DNA of 64,000 nt, from the NCBI RefSeq assembly GCF_030816115.1, contig NZ_JAUSXQ010000001.1, forward strand, positions 558,001 to 622,000. Reading direction: 5' to 3'. This document shows positions 56,274-64,000 of the stretch, piece by piece (position 1 is the first letter of the stretch; each line of letters starts with the position of its first letter). The notes beneath the pieces are model-generated. The model was not told the DNA's origin. It was given only the letters and a program-made list of their open reading frames with translations, and made no database searches. This stretch comes from Chryseobacterium sp. W4I1 (lineage in GTDB: Bacteria; Bacteroidota; Bacteroidia; Flavobacteriales; Weeksellaceae). The position numbers were made by a program, and so were the translations under genes.

Positions 56274-57536
56274 ATGAAAAAACTTCTGTTATCCGCTGTT
56301 GTATTCACTGCGCTCGTATCATGTAAAGATGACGACAAAATGAACAACCAGGATATCAATTATGCCAAACTTCCTCAGGAATTTCCTTTTTCCAAACTGG
56401 CAACAGTGAATGGGATAGATATTATCAATGGTGGATTCGGTTCAGGTGCTGCCGCCCATCCTACCAGGAAAGGTGAGTTTTATGTGATTACCGACCGTGG
56501 TCCGAATACAGACTATCTGAATGGAAAAAAATTTCCGGCTCCGAATTTTACTCCAACCATTATGCATTTTAAGATCAATGCGGAAGGAAACATTGAGGTC
56601 ATTAAATATATTAAACTGAAAAATCCTTCCGGACAACCAATTACAGGTCTTCCAAACCCTGCAGGAATGGGAAGTACTGGGGAGACTGCTTATGATTCAT
56701 CAGGAAATGTTTTAGGAACAGATAATTACGGTCTGGATAGCGAAAGCATTGTTGCGGCAGCAGACGGAACGTTTTGGGTTTCTGATGAGTACGGCCCACA
56801 TATCGTTCACTATAATGCAGACGGTGTAGAACTGGAAAGAATAAGCCCGATAGGTGTCAATACCGGAGCAAGAAAGTTACCAGCTGTTTTAGCTAAAAGA
56901 AGAGCCAACAGAGGAATGGAAGGACTATGCATCACTCCAGACGGAAAAACATTGGTAGGAACCATTCAGTCTACAATGTATGTGCCTACAAAAGCACTGG
57001 CTACCAATACTACTTTAACAAGAATTGTCACTTTCGATATTGCAACTGGACAGACCAAACAGTATCTGTACAAGCAAAATGGAGGCGGATCAGATTCTGT
57101 ATGTGATATCACCGCGATCAGCAGTACAGAATTTCTTGTGATAGAAAGAGACGGAAACTTCGGTTCACAAGGCGGGACCAAAAAAGTATACAGAATCAAT
57201 ATAGCCGGAGCTTCAGATGTGAACGGAGCTGATATTACTGCTGTTGACGGAATGAAGATCAATAACAAAGCCCTAGAACAGTCTACATGGGATGAAATTA
57301 CGACCGCAGGAATCAAACCTGTTTCCAAAATTTTAGCTGTAGATCTGGTTGCTAAATTAGGGTATGAACATGATAAATTTGAAGGGATTGTTTATTTAGG
57401 AAATAATAAAATAGCGGTTTTCAATGATGATGACTTCGGAATTTCAGATGACGGAAACGGAAATCCAAAAGCCAAGATCCTTCCCAAAACCGGAAAAGTA
57501 GACAAAGGAACAATGTATGTAGTCGATATTCAATAA
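56274..57536 (+). CDS. Phytase-like esterase lipoprotein
   Basis: A 420-aa lipoprotein (signal MKKLLLSAVVFTALVSC, lipobox C17) of the esterase-like phytase (phytase-like) family. Markers: GGFGSGAAAHPTRKGEFYVITDRGPNTDY, DSESIVAAADGTFWVSDEYGPHIVHY, NRGMEGLCITPDGKTLVG and FLVIERDGNFG. A secreted beta-propeller, probably hydrolysing phosphate esters; the substrate is unproven. Monocistronic with its own terminator. Confidence 0.88.
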   Translation: MKKLLLSAVVFTALVSCKDDDKMNNQDINYAKLPQEFPFSKLATVNGIDIINGGFGSGAAAHPTRKGEFYVITDRGPNTDYLNGKKFPAPNFTPTIMHFKINAEGNIEVIKYIKLKNPSGQPITGLPNPAGMGSTGETAYDSSGNVLGTDNYGLDSESIVAAADGTFWVSDEYGPHIVHYNADGVELERISPIGVNTGARKLPAVLAKRRANRGMEGLCITPDGKTLVGTIQSTMYVPTKALATNTTLTRIVTFDIATGQTKQYLYKQNGGGSDSVCDITAISSTEFLVIERDGNFGSQGGTKKVYRINIAGASDVNGADITAVDGMKINNKALEQSTWDEITTAGIKPVSKILAVDLVAKLGYEHDKFEGIVYLGNNKIAVFNDDDFGISDDGNGNPKAKILPKTGKVDKGTMYVVDIQ

Positions 57537-57552
57537 TTAGATTTTTTTTAAG

Positions 57553-57584
57553 AAAACGGCGGCATCGAAGATGCCGCCGTTTTT
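57553..57584. terminator. Bidirectional terminator between phytase-like gene and tpiA
   Basis: AAAACGGCGGCATC-gaa-GATGCCGCCGTTTT, a perfect 14-bp stem with flanking A- and T-runs, between convergent genes. Confidence 0.9.
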
Positions 57585-57626
57585 GATTCGAATATCATTT
57601 AAATTCAATAGGAATTAAGCCGAAAC

Positions 57627-58388
57627 CTATGAATTAAACCCCTCAATAATCTTAGAAAAATCTTCCAGCTTTAAAGCTGCACCTCCGATTAGTCCACCGT
57701 CAATATCAGGCTGAGAGAAGATTTCCTTTGCATTATCCGGCTTTACAGAACCTCCGTAAAGGATAGAAACTTCGTCAGCAACCTCCTGTCCGTATTTTGC
57801 AGCGATGATGCTTCTGATGTGTGCATGAATCTCCTGAGCTTGAGCCGGAGAAGCTGTTTCACCTGTTCCGATGGCCCAAACAGGTTCGTAAGCGATCACC
57901 ACTTTTTTGATCTCTTCAGCAGAAAGCGTGAAAAGAGCAACTTCAGTCTGGTTTTTTACCACTTCAAAATGTTGTCCTGCTTTTCTCTGCTCTAGTGTTT
58001 CACCGTTACAGTAAACAGGGATCAGCCCTTTGTCAAGAGCCAATTTGATCTTTCTGTTACAGTGAGAATCCGTTTCCCCGTGATACTGTCTTCTTTCAGA
58101 GTGCCCGATCAATGAACCGGTTGCATCAATAGATTCCAGCATATCAGCAGAAAGTTCACCGGTATAAGCACCGCTCTCATGCTCGCTCATATCCTGAGAA
58201 AATACACCGATCTCATCTTTTTCGAAGATGTCTTTGGCCATCATCAGGTATAAAGAAGGCGGCGCAATCCATATCTCGCAGTTGGTGGTGTTATTATTTT
58301 TATAGCTCAGTAATTGAATCATTAACTGTTGTGCGTCAATGACATTTTTATTCATTTTCCAGTTTCCTGCAACTATTTTTCTTCTCAT
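57627..58388 (-). CDS. tpiA: Triosephosphate isomerase
   Basis: Glycolytic isomerase interconverting DHAP and GAP. The 253-aa TIM barrel shows GNWKMN (K11), the catalytic His in LIGHSERR (H96) and Glu in AYEPVWAIGTG (E168), and SILYGGSVKPDNAKEI for the phosphate loop. One oddity is VYCNGE in place of the usual CxGE phrase, a conservative change. It begins the minus-strand set read toward 57.6 kb and lies 68 nt from the GxxExxY gene. Confidence 0.97.
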   Translation of the reverse strand: MRRKIVAGNWKMNKNVIDAQQLMIQLLSYKNNNTTNCEIWIAPPSLYLMMAKDIFEKDEIGVFSQDMSEHESGAYTGELSADMLESIDATGSLIGHSERRQYHGETDSHCNRKIKLALDKGLIPVYCNGETLEQRKAGQHFEVVKNQTEVALFTLSAEEIKKVVIAYEPVWAIGTGETASPAQAQEIHAHIRSIIAAKYGQEVADEVSILYGGSVKPDNAKEIFSQPDIDGGLIGGAALKLEDFSKIIEGFNS

Positions 58389-58456
58389 AGTTTTATATAA
58401 TTATGTAGATTGTTATTATTATTTTATTTCGCGCAGATTGTAATGATTTAGCAGAT

Positions 58457-58840
58457 TTAAAGATTGTTAACTACTCTTTTTATACTATCCATAATATTTG
58501 TTGTATTAAAATTAATTAGCATTCCTAATTTTTTATCAGATAGTTTTAGATAGGTGTAGAGTTGTTTGTAGTGGATGGCTTCTAATTCCTTTATTGATTT
58601 TAGTTCCAAGATCACCTTATCTTCTACCAAAATGTCAATTTTAAAGTTTAAATCAAATTTTTTATTGTCATAATAAACCGGAAGTATAACTTCTGATTTT
58701 ATATTTAATCCATTTTGCTCTAGCTCATATATTAATATATTCTGATATATAGACTCAAGCAAACCAGGACCTAATTGATTGTAAACATTAAAAATACATT
58801 TTCGAACAATGTATGAAATTTCATTTTCTGTCATTGTCAA
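58457..58840 (-). CDS. GxxExxY-family PD-(D/E)XK-like protein
   Basis: A 127-aa member of the GxxExxY family, with GPGLLESIYQNILIYEL (the naming motif) and the nuclease-like core FKIDILVEDKVILELKSI, where D and ELK fit a PD-(D/E)XK active site. No function is established. Both ends are bounded by CGCAGATT/GCAGATT-type sequence (58430-58456 and 58838-58869). The ATG follows CAATCTGC-type flank, and the stop overlaps the other one, so the gene looks like a cassette in a repeat. Confidence 0.85.
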   Translation of the reverse strand: MTMTENEISYIVRKCIFNVYNQLGPGLLESIYQNILIYELEQNGLNIKSEVILPVYYDNKKFDLNFKIDILVEDKVILELKSIKELEAIHYKQLYTYLKLSDKKLGMLINFNTTNIMDSIKRVVNNL

Positions 58841-58874
58841 TCTGCATAATTTGCAAAATCTGCGTGATGATTAA

Positions 58875-61001
58875 TTATTTATTAATTCCTTCTAATTTAA
58901 ACATAAAAGCATACACCAAAGCAATATCCTTCAGGTAGTCAAACCTGCCCGAAGCACCGCCGTGGCCATAATCCATATCCGTTTTTAATAATAGTACGTT
59001 TTTATCTGTTTTCATATCCCTAAGTTTCGCTACCCATTTTGCAGGCTCAAAGTACTGTACCTGAGAATCATGAAGTCCTGTAGTGACCAAAAGATTAGGA
59101 TAATTTTTCTTTTCGATATTTTCGTATGGAGAATACGATTTCATGTAGAAATACGCTTCCTTGTTGTTTGGGTTTCCCCACTCGTCATATTCGTTGGTCG
59201 TTAAGGGAATACTTTCATCAAGCATCGTATTCACAACATCTACGAACGGAACCTGTGAGATAACACCATTCCATAAACTTGGACTCATATTCACTACAGC
59301 ACCCATCAAAAGACCTCCGGCACTTCCGCCCTGCGCATAAAGGTGTTTCGGTGAAGTGTATTTTTCTTTAACCAGATATTCCCCGGCATCGATGAAATCG
59401 GTGAATGTATTCTTCTTTTTCATCATTTTTCCATCTTCATACCATTGTCTTCCCATTTCCTGGCCGCCACGGATGTGAGCGATAGCAAAAGCAAAACCTC
59501 TGTTCAGAAGACTTAGTCTTGTGCTGCTGAAAGAGGCATCCATAGAACTTCCGTAAGAGCCGTATGCGTAAAGCAACACCGGACTGTTTCCATCTTTCTT
59601 GAATCCTTTTTTATAAACAAGGGAAATTGGAATTTTTGTACCATCTTTTGCGGTGGCAAAAAGTCTTTCAGTGGTGTAATTATCTTTAGAATAGCCGCCA
59701 AGAACCTCCTGTTGTTTTAATAAAACTCTTTTTCCTGTTTTCAGATCCTGCTCAAACTGAGAGCTTGGTGTAATCATTGAAGTATATCCGAAACGGAAAT
59801 TATCCGTATTGTATTCAGGATTTTCCATCGATGAAATGGTGTACGTAGGTTCGTCAAATGTTAATGATTCCTTTTTTGCTGTCTTTCTGTCATAAATAAC
59901 CAGCTGGGTAAGTCCGTTCTGTCTTTCACTGAAAACCAGGTAATTTTTAAATGCACTTACGCCCTGCATCAAAACATCATTTCTGTGCGGAATGAAATCT
60001 TTCCAATTCTCAACACCTGTTTTATCCAAAGGGGTTTCCGCTATTTTAAAGTTCAGTGCATCCTTATTCGTTCTGATCAGGAATTTGTCTTCCAAAGGTG
60101 TGATCGTATACAGAACATTCTTTATTCTCGGCTGGAAAACTTTGAAAGTTCCGTTCGGATCATTCGCATCCAGGTATCTTGTTTCAGAAGAAGTGGTAGC
60201 TCCGGAGTAGATCAGAAGAAACTTATGGTTTTTAGATTTATAAACTGAAATATAATTCGAGTGATCTTTTTCCTCATAAACCGTTACATCTTTTCCGGGA
60301 TCAGTTCCCAGTGTATGTCTCTTAATCTTTTCAGATAAAAGAGTAACCGGATTTTTCTCCGTGTAAAAAATTGTTTTATTGTCATTTCCCCATTCCGAAG
60401 AACCCTCCGTGTTTTTAATACCCAGATCGGTTGTTTTTCCTGTTTTCAGATCCTTTAAAAATAAAGTATACTGTCTCCTCGAAACATCATCAACTCCATA
60501 TACCAGTTTACTGTTGTCCGGACTGACGCTGAAACCGGAAGCCGCATAATAAGCATGGCCTTCCGCAAGTTGGTCTATGTCCAGAAGGATCTCTTCAGGA
60601 GCAGTCAGACTGCCTTTCTTTCTGCAGTATTTAAAGTATTGTTTTCCGGCTTCTGTACGGGTATAATAATAGTATCCGTTTTCAAAAACAGGGACAGATT
60701 CATCCTTTTCCTTAATCCTGGCTTTCATTTCCTGAAAAAGATTTTCCCTGAAAGATTCCGTATCCTTCATCATGCTTTCCCAATAGGTATTTTCGGCTTT
60801 CAGATAGTCAACGACCTTTGTAGAATCTTTTCCTTTTTTAAAATAATCGATCATCCAGTAATAGGGATCATTCACCTTATCACCATGGATTTCCCTGATA
60901 TGTTCCTGCTTTTCGGCAATAGGAGCTTTCAGGGCAGGAAATTTTTGAGATTGTATCGTAGATGCACTCATAATTAATATTCCAAGATAAAATTTTTTCA
61001 T
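58875..61001 (-). CDS. S9-family prolyl oligopeptidase / oligopeptidase B-like
   Basis: A 708-aa serine peptidase with a signal-like N terminus (MKKFYLGILIMSASTIQSQ). A seven-bladed propeller covers about 80-430 and the catalytic alpha/beta-hydrolase domain the rest: YAYGSYGSSMDASFSSTRL, HIRGGQEMGRQWYEDGKM, catalytic Ser at about 560 in QGGSAGGLLMGAV, Asp in the TGLHDSQVQYF region and His in MDYGHGGASGRFDYL. It cleaves oligopeptides, often after Pro or basic residues. The Tyr and Arg specificity residues are not resolved by eye. Confidence 0.94.
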   Translation of the reverse strand: MKKFYLGILIMSASTIQSQKFPALKAPIAEKQEHIREIHGDKVNDPYYWMIDYFKKGKDSTKVVDYLKAENTYWESMMKDTESFRENLFQEMKARIKEKDESVPVFENGYYYYTRTEAGKQYFKYCRKKGSLTAPEEILLDIDQLAEGHAYYAASGFSVSPDNSKLVYGVDDVSRRQYTLFLKDLKTGKTTDLGIKNTEGSSEWGNDNKTIFYTEKNPVTLLSEKIKRHTLGTDPGKDVTVYEEKDHSNYISVYKSKNHKFLLIYSGATTSSETRYLDANDPNGTFKVFQPRIKNVLYTITPLEDKFLIRTNKDALNFKIAETPLDKTGVENWKDFIPHRNDVLMQGVSAFKNYLVFSERQNGLTQLVIYDRKTAKKESLTFDEPTYTISSMENPEYNTDNFRFGYTSMITPSSQFEQDLKTGKRVLLKQQEVLGGYSKDNYTTERLFATAKDGTKIPISLVYKKGFKKDGNSPVLLYAYGSYGSSMDASFSSTRLSLLNRGFAFAIAHIRGGQEMGRQWYEDGKMMKKKNTFTDFIDAGEYLVKEKYTSPKHLYAQGGSAGGLLMGAVVNMSPSLWNGVISQVPFVDVVNTMLDESIPLTTNEYDEWGNPNNKEAYFYMKSYSPYENIEKKNYPNLLVTTGLHDSQVQYFEPAKWVAKLRDMKTDKNVLLLKTDMDYGHGGASGRFDYLKDIALVYAFMFKLEGINK

Positions 61002-61029
61002 GATATGATTTGGTTTTTTTATCAGGATA

Positions 61030-61380
61030 TTAGGCCAGATTCCACAGGTTTTTTAGAAGCTTGTAGAAAGTATGCTCTTCGTCAGTTACCTTATTATCTG
61101 CTTTGATCAGCGTTTTGGCAAACTGTGCAAATTTCACACGCTCATCTTCCGTAGAGTCATCATGGAAACATCTTGCATGGAATTCAAAATGATCTTTCCA
61201 TTCCTCAGGCTTTAAAAGAGCCAAAGTTTCCAGCTCATTGTCAAGGTTCATTCTGAACGGAAATTCGTCCGCCATATATTGCTGAACCAGCATTCCTTCT
61301 TCAGGAGCAAATTCCCCGTCTACAGAAGAAAGGATCATTAAAAGGTGGTATCCAGCGATTGATTTATTTGATTTTTGCAT
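61030..61380 (-). CDS. TerB-like helical protein
   Basis: A 116-aa all-helical protein: HLLMILSSVDGEFAPEEGMLVQQYM and TLIKADNKVTDEEHTFYKLLKNLW resemble the TerB/tellurite-resistance fold with acidic helix ends. It lies 28 nt upstream of the S9 peptidase gene and may be co-transcribed with it. TerB proteins bind metals in some cases; function here unknown. Confidence 0.75.
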   Translation of the reverse strand: MQKSNKSIAGYHLLMILSSVDGEFAPEEGMLVQQYMADEFPFRMNLDNELETLALLKPEEWKDHFEFHARCFHDDSTEDERVKFAQFAKTLIKADNKVTDEEHTFYKLLKNLWNLA

Positions 61381-61414
61381 TTGTTAATGTATGTTTTAAG
61401 TTTAGTGTTTAAAT

Positions 61415-61484
61415 TTGATAGTTGATAGTTGATAGTTGATAGTTGATAGTTGATAGTTGATAGTTGATAGTTGATAGTTGATAG
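61415..61484. repeat. Heptamer tandem repeat, exactly 10 copies
   Basis: TTGATAG repeated ten times without interruption (70 bp), upstream of the TerB-like gene. A partial copy follows at about 61491. It is a candidate slipped-strand variable locus; the 61485-61580 remainder has no gene. Confidence 0.95.
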
Positions 61485-61580
61485 CTTAAATTTGATAGTG
61501 TTTGGTTGTCAGTAACAGGTTACTAGTTCTAGTTGTCGGTAAATTCACTATTCACTCATTGACCATTCACAGATTCATAT

Positions 61581-62690
61581 CTATTTCACATAGTCTTTTG
61601 CAGGTTGCTTATCAACAATTTTTCCTTTTTCTAATACCAAAATAAACGGGTTGCTTCTTGCAATAGTTTTGATAGCAGTTCCGTCCATCATTGCATTTTT
61701 AATCGTTTTAAATGTATTTTGATCCGTAGAAATTCCATAAATAAGAGCTCCTTTTTGAGCATTTACTTTAGCTTCAACTTTCTGGAACAGATCAGCAGGA
61801 ACCTCTTTCGGGTGATAAGAAAAAATAAGAACAGCTTTCGGTGCATTGATGATTTTGTCCGTGAGATCCATCCCTGTAGGATCTTCAATTTTGAATTTTA
61901 CAATCTCAGATTTATATCCCTCTTTTGTCAGAACAGATTCATTTTTTCCTTCTTCAATTTTCCACGGAGAACCTTCCGCCCAGTATTTTGTTTCTTTAAT
62001 ATAATCGTCCTGATTTATCTTTAAAGCTTCTCCGGTCTTTTGGTTTTTAAGTGAATAAAAAGTTTTGTATTCAGAAGGGTTTTTATTAATTTTTTCCTTC
62101 TCAGCCTTTATGTTGGTTCCAATTTTATAGTCACGGAAATCAATCAGTGGCTCGTGCATAATTCCCTGAGCCATAATGTAAATCATAATCACAGAGAACA
62201 GTCCTAAGACAGCATATCTTAGCTTGCCGGAAGATTTTTTAACATCAAATCCATAATCATCTTTTTTACGGAACTCTTTTCTATAGAGAATAAACAAAAT
62301 GATGAGGCCAATAAGAAGTACAATATCTTTAATAAAGCTCTGCCACGGCGTAAATTTCACCGCATCTCCAAAACATCCGCAGTCCGTTACCACATTGAAA
62401 TAAGCAGAATAAAAAGTAAGGAATCCAAAAAAGATACAAAGGGCAATTAACGCTGAAAGAGTAAATTTAAGCTTCAGTTTTAAGAGCAGCATAAATCCTA
62501 AGAAAAGCTCCAGTACGACTACAATAATCGAAAACAGAAGCGCAAATTTTTCCAGGAACGGCATATTGAAAACCGGGGGGGCAAAATATTCCTCCATTTT
62601 GAAAGAAAACCCTACCAGATCCACAGCCTTTACAAAGCCTGAAAGAATAAAGATAACAGCAATAATAAAGCGTAATAAACCTTTGATCAT
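61581..62690 (-). CDS. BT_3928-family membrane protein (DoxX-like, thioredoxin-like tail)
   Basis: A 369-aa protein. Residues 1-145 hold about four helices of a DoxX-like domain (LLRFIIAVIFILSGFVKAVDLVGFSFKMEEYF, NVVTDCGCFGDAVKFTPWQSF with three Cys). One more helix follows (about 165-182). Residues ~190-369 are extracytoplasmic and end in a thioredoxin-like segment (IFSYHPKEVPADLFQKVEAKVNAQKG). This matches the BT_3928 family of Bacteroidota; redox or envelope roles are guessed. Overlaps nothing; the DUF1599 gene ends 6 nt upstream, so one operon. Confidence 0.86.
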   Translation of the reverse strand: MIKGLLRFIIAVIFILSGFVKAVDLVGFSFKMEEYFAPPVFNMPFLEKFALLFSIIVVVLELFLGFMLLLKLKLKFTLSALIALCIFFGFLTFYSAYFNVVTDCGCFGDAVKFTPWQSFIKDIVLLIGLIILFILYRKEFRKKDDYGFDVKKSSGKLRYAVLGLFSVIMIYIMAQGIMHEPLIDFRDYKIGTNIKAEKEKINKNPSEYKTFYSLKNQKTGEALKINQDDYIKETKYWAEGSPWKIEEGKNESVLTKEGYKSEIVKFKIEDPTGMDLTDKIINAPKAVLIFSYHPKEVPADLFQKVEAKVNAQKGALIYGISTDQNTFKTIKNAMMDGTAIKTIARSNPFILVLEKGKIVDKQPAKDYVK

Positions 62691-62696
62691 ATGAAT

Positions 62697-63260
62697 TTAT
62701 TTTTGAGTTTCGGAAGTATTTTCTTTTTCAGAGAACTTAATCAGGCAGAAAACAGCATAGTTCAGCATATCGAAATAGTTCGCATCCAGACCTTCAGAAA
62801 CAATGGTTTTTCCCTGGTTGTCTTCAATTTGTTTCGTTCTCAGTACTTTTTGGTAAATTAGATCAGTGATGGAAGAAATTCTCATATCCCTCCATGCTTC
62901 ACCGTAATCGTGGTTTTTTCTTTCCATCAATGCTTGGGCTTCAGCAGAATACTGATCATAAAGGCTTAGAATTTCTTCCTTGTCTTCGTTAAAATCGTTA
63001 GAAAGTCCTTTTTCAAGCTGGATAAGCCCAATGATAGAGTAGTTCACGATGGCAATAAATTCACCTTCTTCACTTTCATCTACCATTTTTATATCCGTCA
63101 TCTGCAGGGTGCGAATTCTGTTCACTTTGATATAGATCTGATCTGTAATCGAACTGGGTCTCAAAACCCTCCATGCTGCCCCGTAATCCTGTAATTTTTT
63201 GCTGAAAAGATCACGGCACTCACTGATAACTTTCCCGAACTGTACTGATGTTTTTGACAT
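62697..63260 (-). CDS. DUF1599 protein with two internal repeats
   Basis: A 187-aa protein made of two copies of the same ~70-residue unit: KKLQDYGAAWRVLRPSSITDQIYIKVNRI near residue 22 and ERKNHDYGEAWRDMRISSITDLIYQKVLRT near 112. This is the DUF1599 pattern, fold unknown to me. It begins the operon with the BT_3928-type gene, and is divergent from folP, a linkage common in Bacteroidota. The 63261-63593 gap holds the folP promoter region and low-complexity text only. Confidence 0.9.
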   Translation of the reverse strand: MSKTSVQFGKVISECRDLFSKKLQDYGAAWRVLRPSSITDQIYIKVNRIRTLQMTDIKMVDESEEGEFIAIVNYSIIGLIQLEKGLSNDFNEDKEEILSLYDQYSAEAQALMERKNHDYGEAWRDMRISSITDLIYQKVLRTKQIEDNQGKTIVSEGLDANYFDMLNYAVFCLIKFSEKENTSETQK

Positions 63261-63555
63261 AAATTCTCTTAATCTCCCAAATATACGAATTAGGTTTTAG
63301 GTAGCAGGAATTGGGAATTGATTTTTGTCAGAGTTTCAGTTTTGAGAGAATCCAGAGTTTTAGTGTAAGAGAATATTAGATTGGTTATTGGTTGTCAGTT
63401 GCTGGTTCGGGCGTTTTTAAAGAAACAGGATTAAATGTTCAATATTTGAAGCTTAAAGATCCCTGCGAGAAATTATTTATATCCAAGTCTTGTTGACGTT
63501 CAACGAAAAACTAGCAGCAAACAAAACCAGCAATTCCCAATACTTAATAAAATAG

Positions 63556-63563
63556 TAATTTTG
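63556..63563 (+). promoter_or_regulatory. Candidate folP -7 box
   Basis: TAATTTTG matches TAnnTTTG, 30 nt before the ATG at 63594; -33 not evident. Confidence 0.45.
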
Positions 63564-63593
63564 CAAAAAACAAATCACTTATCACTTATAAAA

Positions 63594-64000
63594 ATGCTCT
63601 CAGACTCCCAGACTCTCAAACTCTCTAATGCTCCCACCCAAAAGCCATTCCACTCTCTAAACTGCAATGGCCGTCTAGTGCAGCTGGAGACTCCAAAGAT
63701 CATGGGTATCCTTAATCTTACCCCGGATTCCTTTTCCGATGGCGGAAAGTTTAATGATGAAAAATCTGCTTTGGAACATACAGAAAAGCTAGTAAAAGAC
63801 GGTGCAGAGATCATTGATATTGGCCCGCAATCGACACGTCCCAATGCTGAATTTCTGAGCAGCCAGGAAGAAATAAAGAGAATCGGGAGTATAATTTTTC
63901 AGATCAAAAAGGAATTTCCGGAGGCACTTATATCACTCGATACTTTCTATTCAGAGACGGTGAAATTTGGCTTTAACGAAGGAATTGACATCATCAATGA
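63594..64000 (+). CDS. folP: Dihydropteroate synthase, 3' end outside window
   Basis: FolP condenses p-aminobenzoate with dihydropterin pyrophosphate in folate synthesis and is the sulfonamide target. The visible 135 residues include the signature IMGILNLTPDSFSDGGKFN, then GAEIIDIGPQSTRP, where PQ replaces the commoner GES/GQS. Homology begins about HSLNCNGRLVQLE; the first ~18 residues (MLSDSQTLKLSNAPTQKP) are encoded by a CAGACTC/CAAACTC low-complexity run and look added. The gene continues past 64000. Confidence 0.95.
   Translation, partial: MLSDSQTLKLSNAPTQKPFHSLNCNGRLVQLETPKIMGILNLTPDSFSDGGKFNDEKSALEHTEKLVKDGAEIIDIGPQSTRPNAEFLSSQEEIKRIGSIIFQIKKEFPEALISLDTFYSETVKFGFNEGIDIIN

Noticed and set aside
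58430..58456. tpiA-GxxExxY spacer as a terminator
   Set aside because: CGCAGATT-type words there match the repeat family and no T-run follows a stem.

Overview
The window looks like chromosomal DNA of a Bacteroidota bacterium of the Flavobacteriales/Weeksellaceae, most like Chryseobacterium. This rests on protein style (DUF1501/DUF1800 pair, BT_3928-type protein, DUF1599, a Bacteroidota-type DnaG, GxxExxY), on several TTTG-N19-22-TAnnTTTG promoters, on AT-rich spacers and on few Shine-Dalgarno sites. There is no transposase, integrase, phage gene, rRNA or CRISPR array. The one ordinary tRNA is tRNA-Leu(CAA).

Layout. 0-5 kb: 3' part of an ECF sigma factor, then secreted MsrB, a FAS1 protein, two ferritin-like proteins and a Cys-rich secreted repeat protein. 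5-12 kb: PhnP-like hydrolase, a conserved unknown, a free-Met-sulfoxide reductase, a metal/corrinoid-binding protein, MgtE, three tiny genes for double-glycine-leader six-cysteine peptides (10.3-10.84 kb), and a six-copy 99-bp tandem repeat. 12-20 kb: rpsO, DUF4260, sugar transporter, pnp, two lipoproteins, TfoX-like. 20-31 kb: an RNA-repair-flavoured stretch with two RlaP-type nucleotidyltransferases, RtcB, a tRNA-like RNA with an enlarged anticodon arm beside RtcB, a repeat-hairpin leader, an unknown 583-aa protein and a WYL regulator. It is interrupted by long dispersed repeats and a cobTSC salvage cluster. 31-43 kb: DUF1501/DUF1800 pair, outer-membrane protein, divergent glucokinase, two YceI proteins, ammonium channel, Crp-family regulator, serine deaminase. 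43-53 kb: DUF2089-YIP1-serine hydrolase operon, tyrA, cation/proton antiporter, a frameshifted gene remnant, a LytS/LytTR two-component pair, tsaE-ald. 53-64 kb: dnaG, clpP, phytase-like lipoprotein, tpiA, GxxExxY, S9 peptidase, TerB-like, BT_3928 protein, DUF1599 and the start of folP.

Most genes are housekeeping. The two places that most deserve attention are the rtcB locus and the three-peptide cluster. At the rtcB locus, a tRNA body carries a 35-nt expansion whose sequence motif recurs three times as hairpins in the leader of the adjacent unknown gene. The three peptides have the C-C-CC-C-C spacing of knottins behind a double-glycine leader. Function in both cases is inferred, not shown. 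Coordinates and family calls come from reading sequence and recalled family knowledge; no database search was made.
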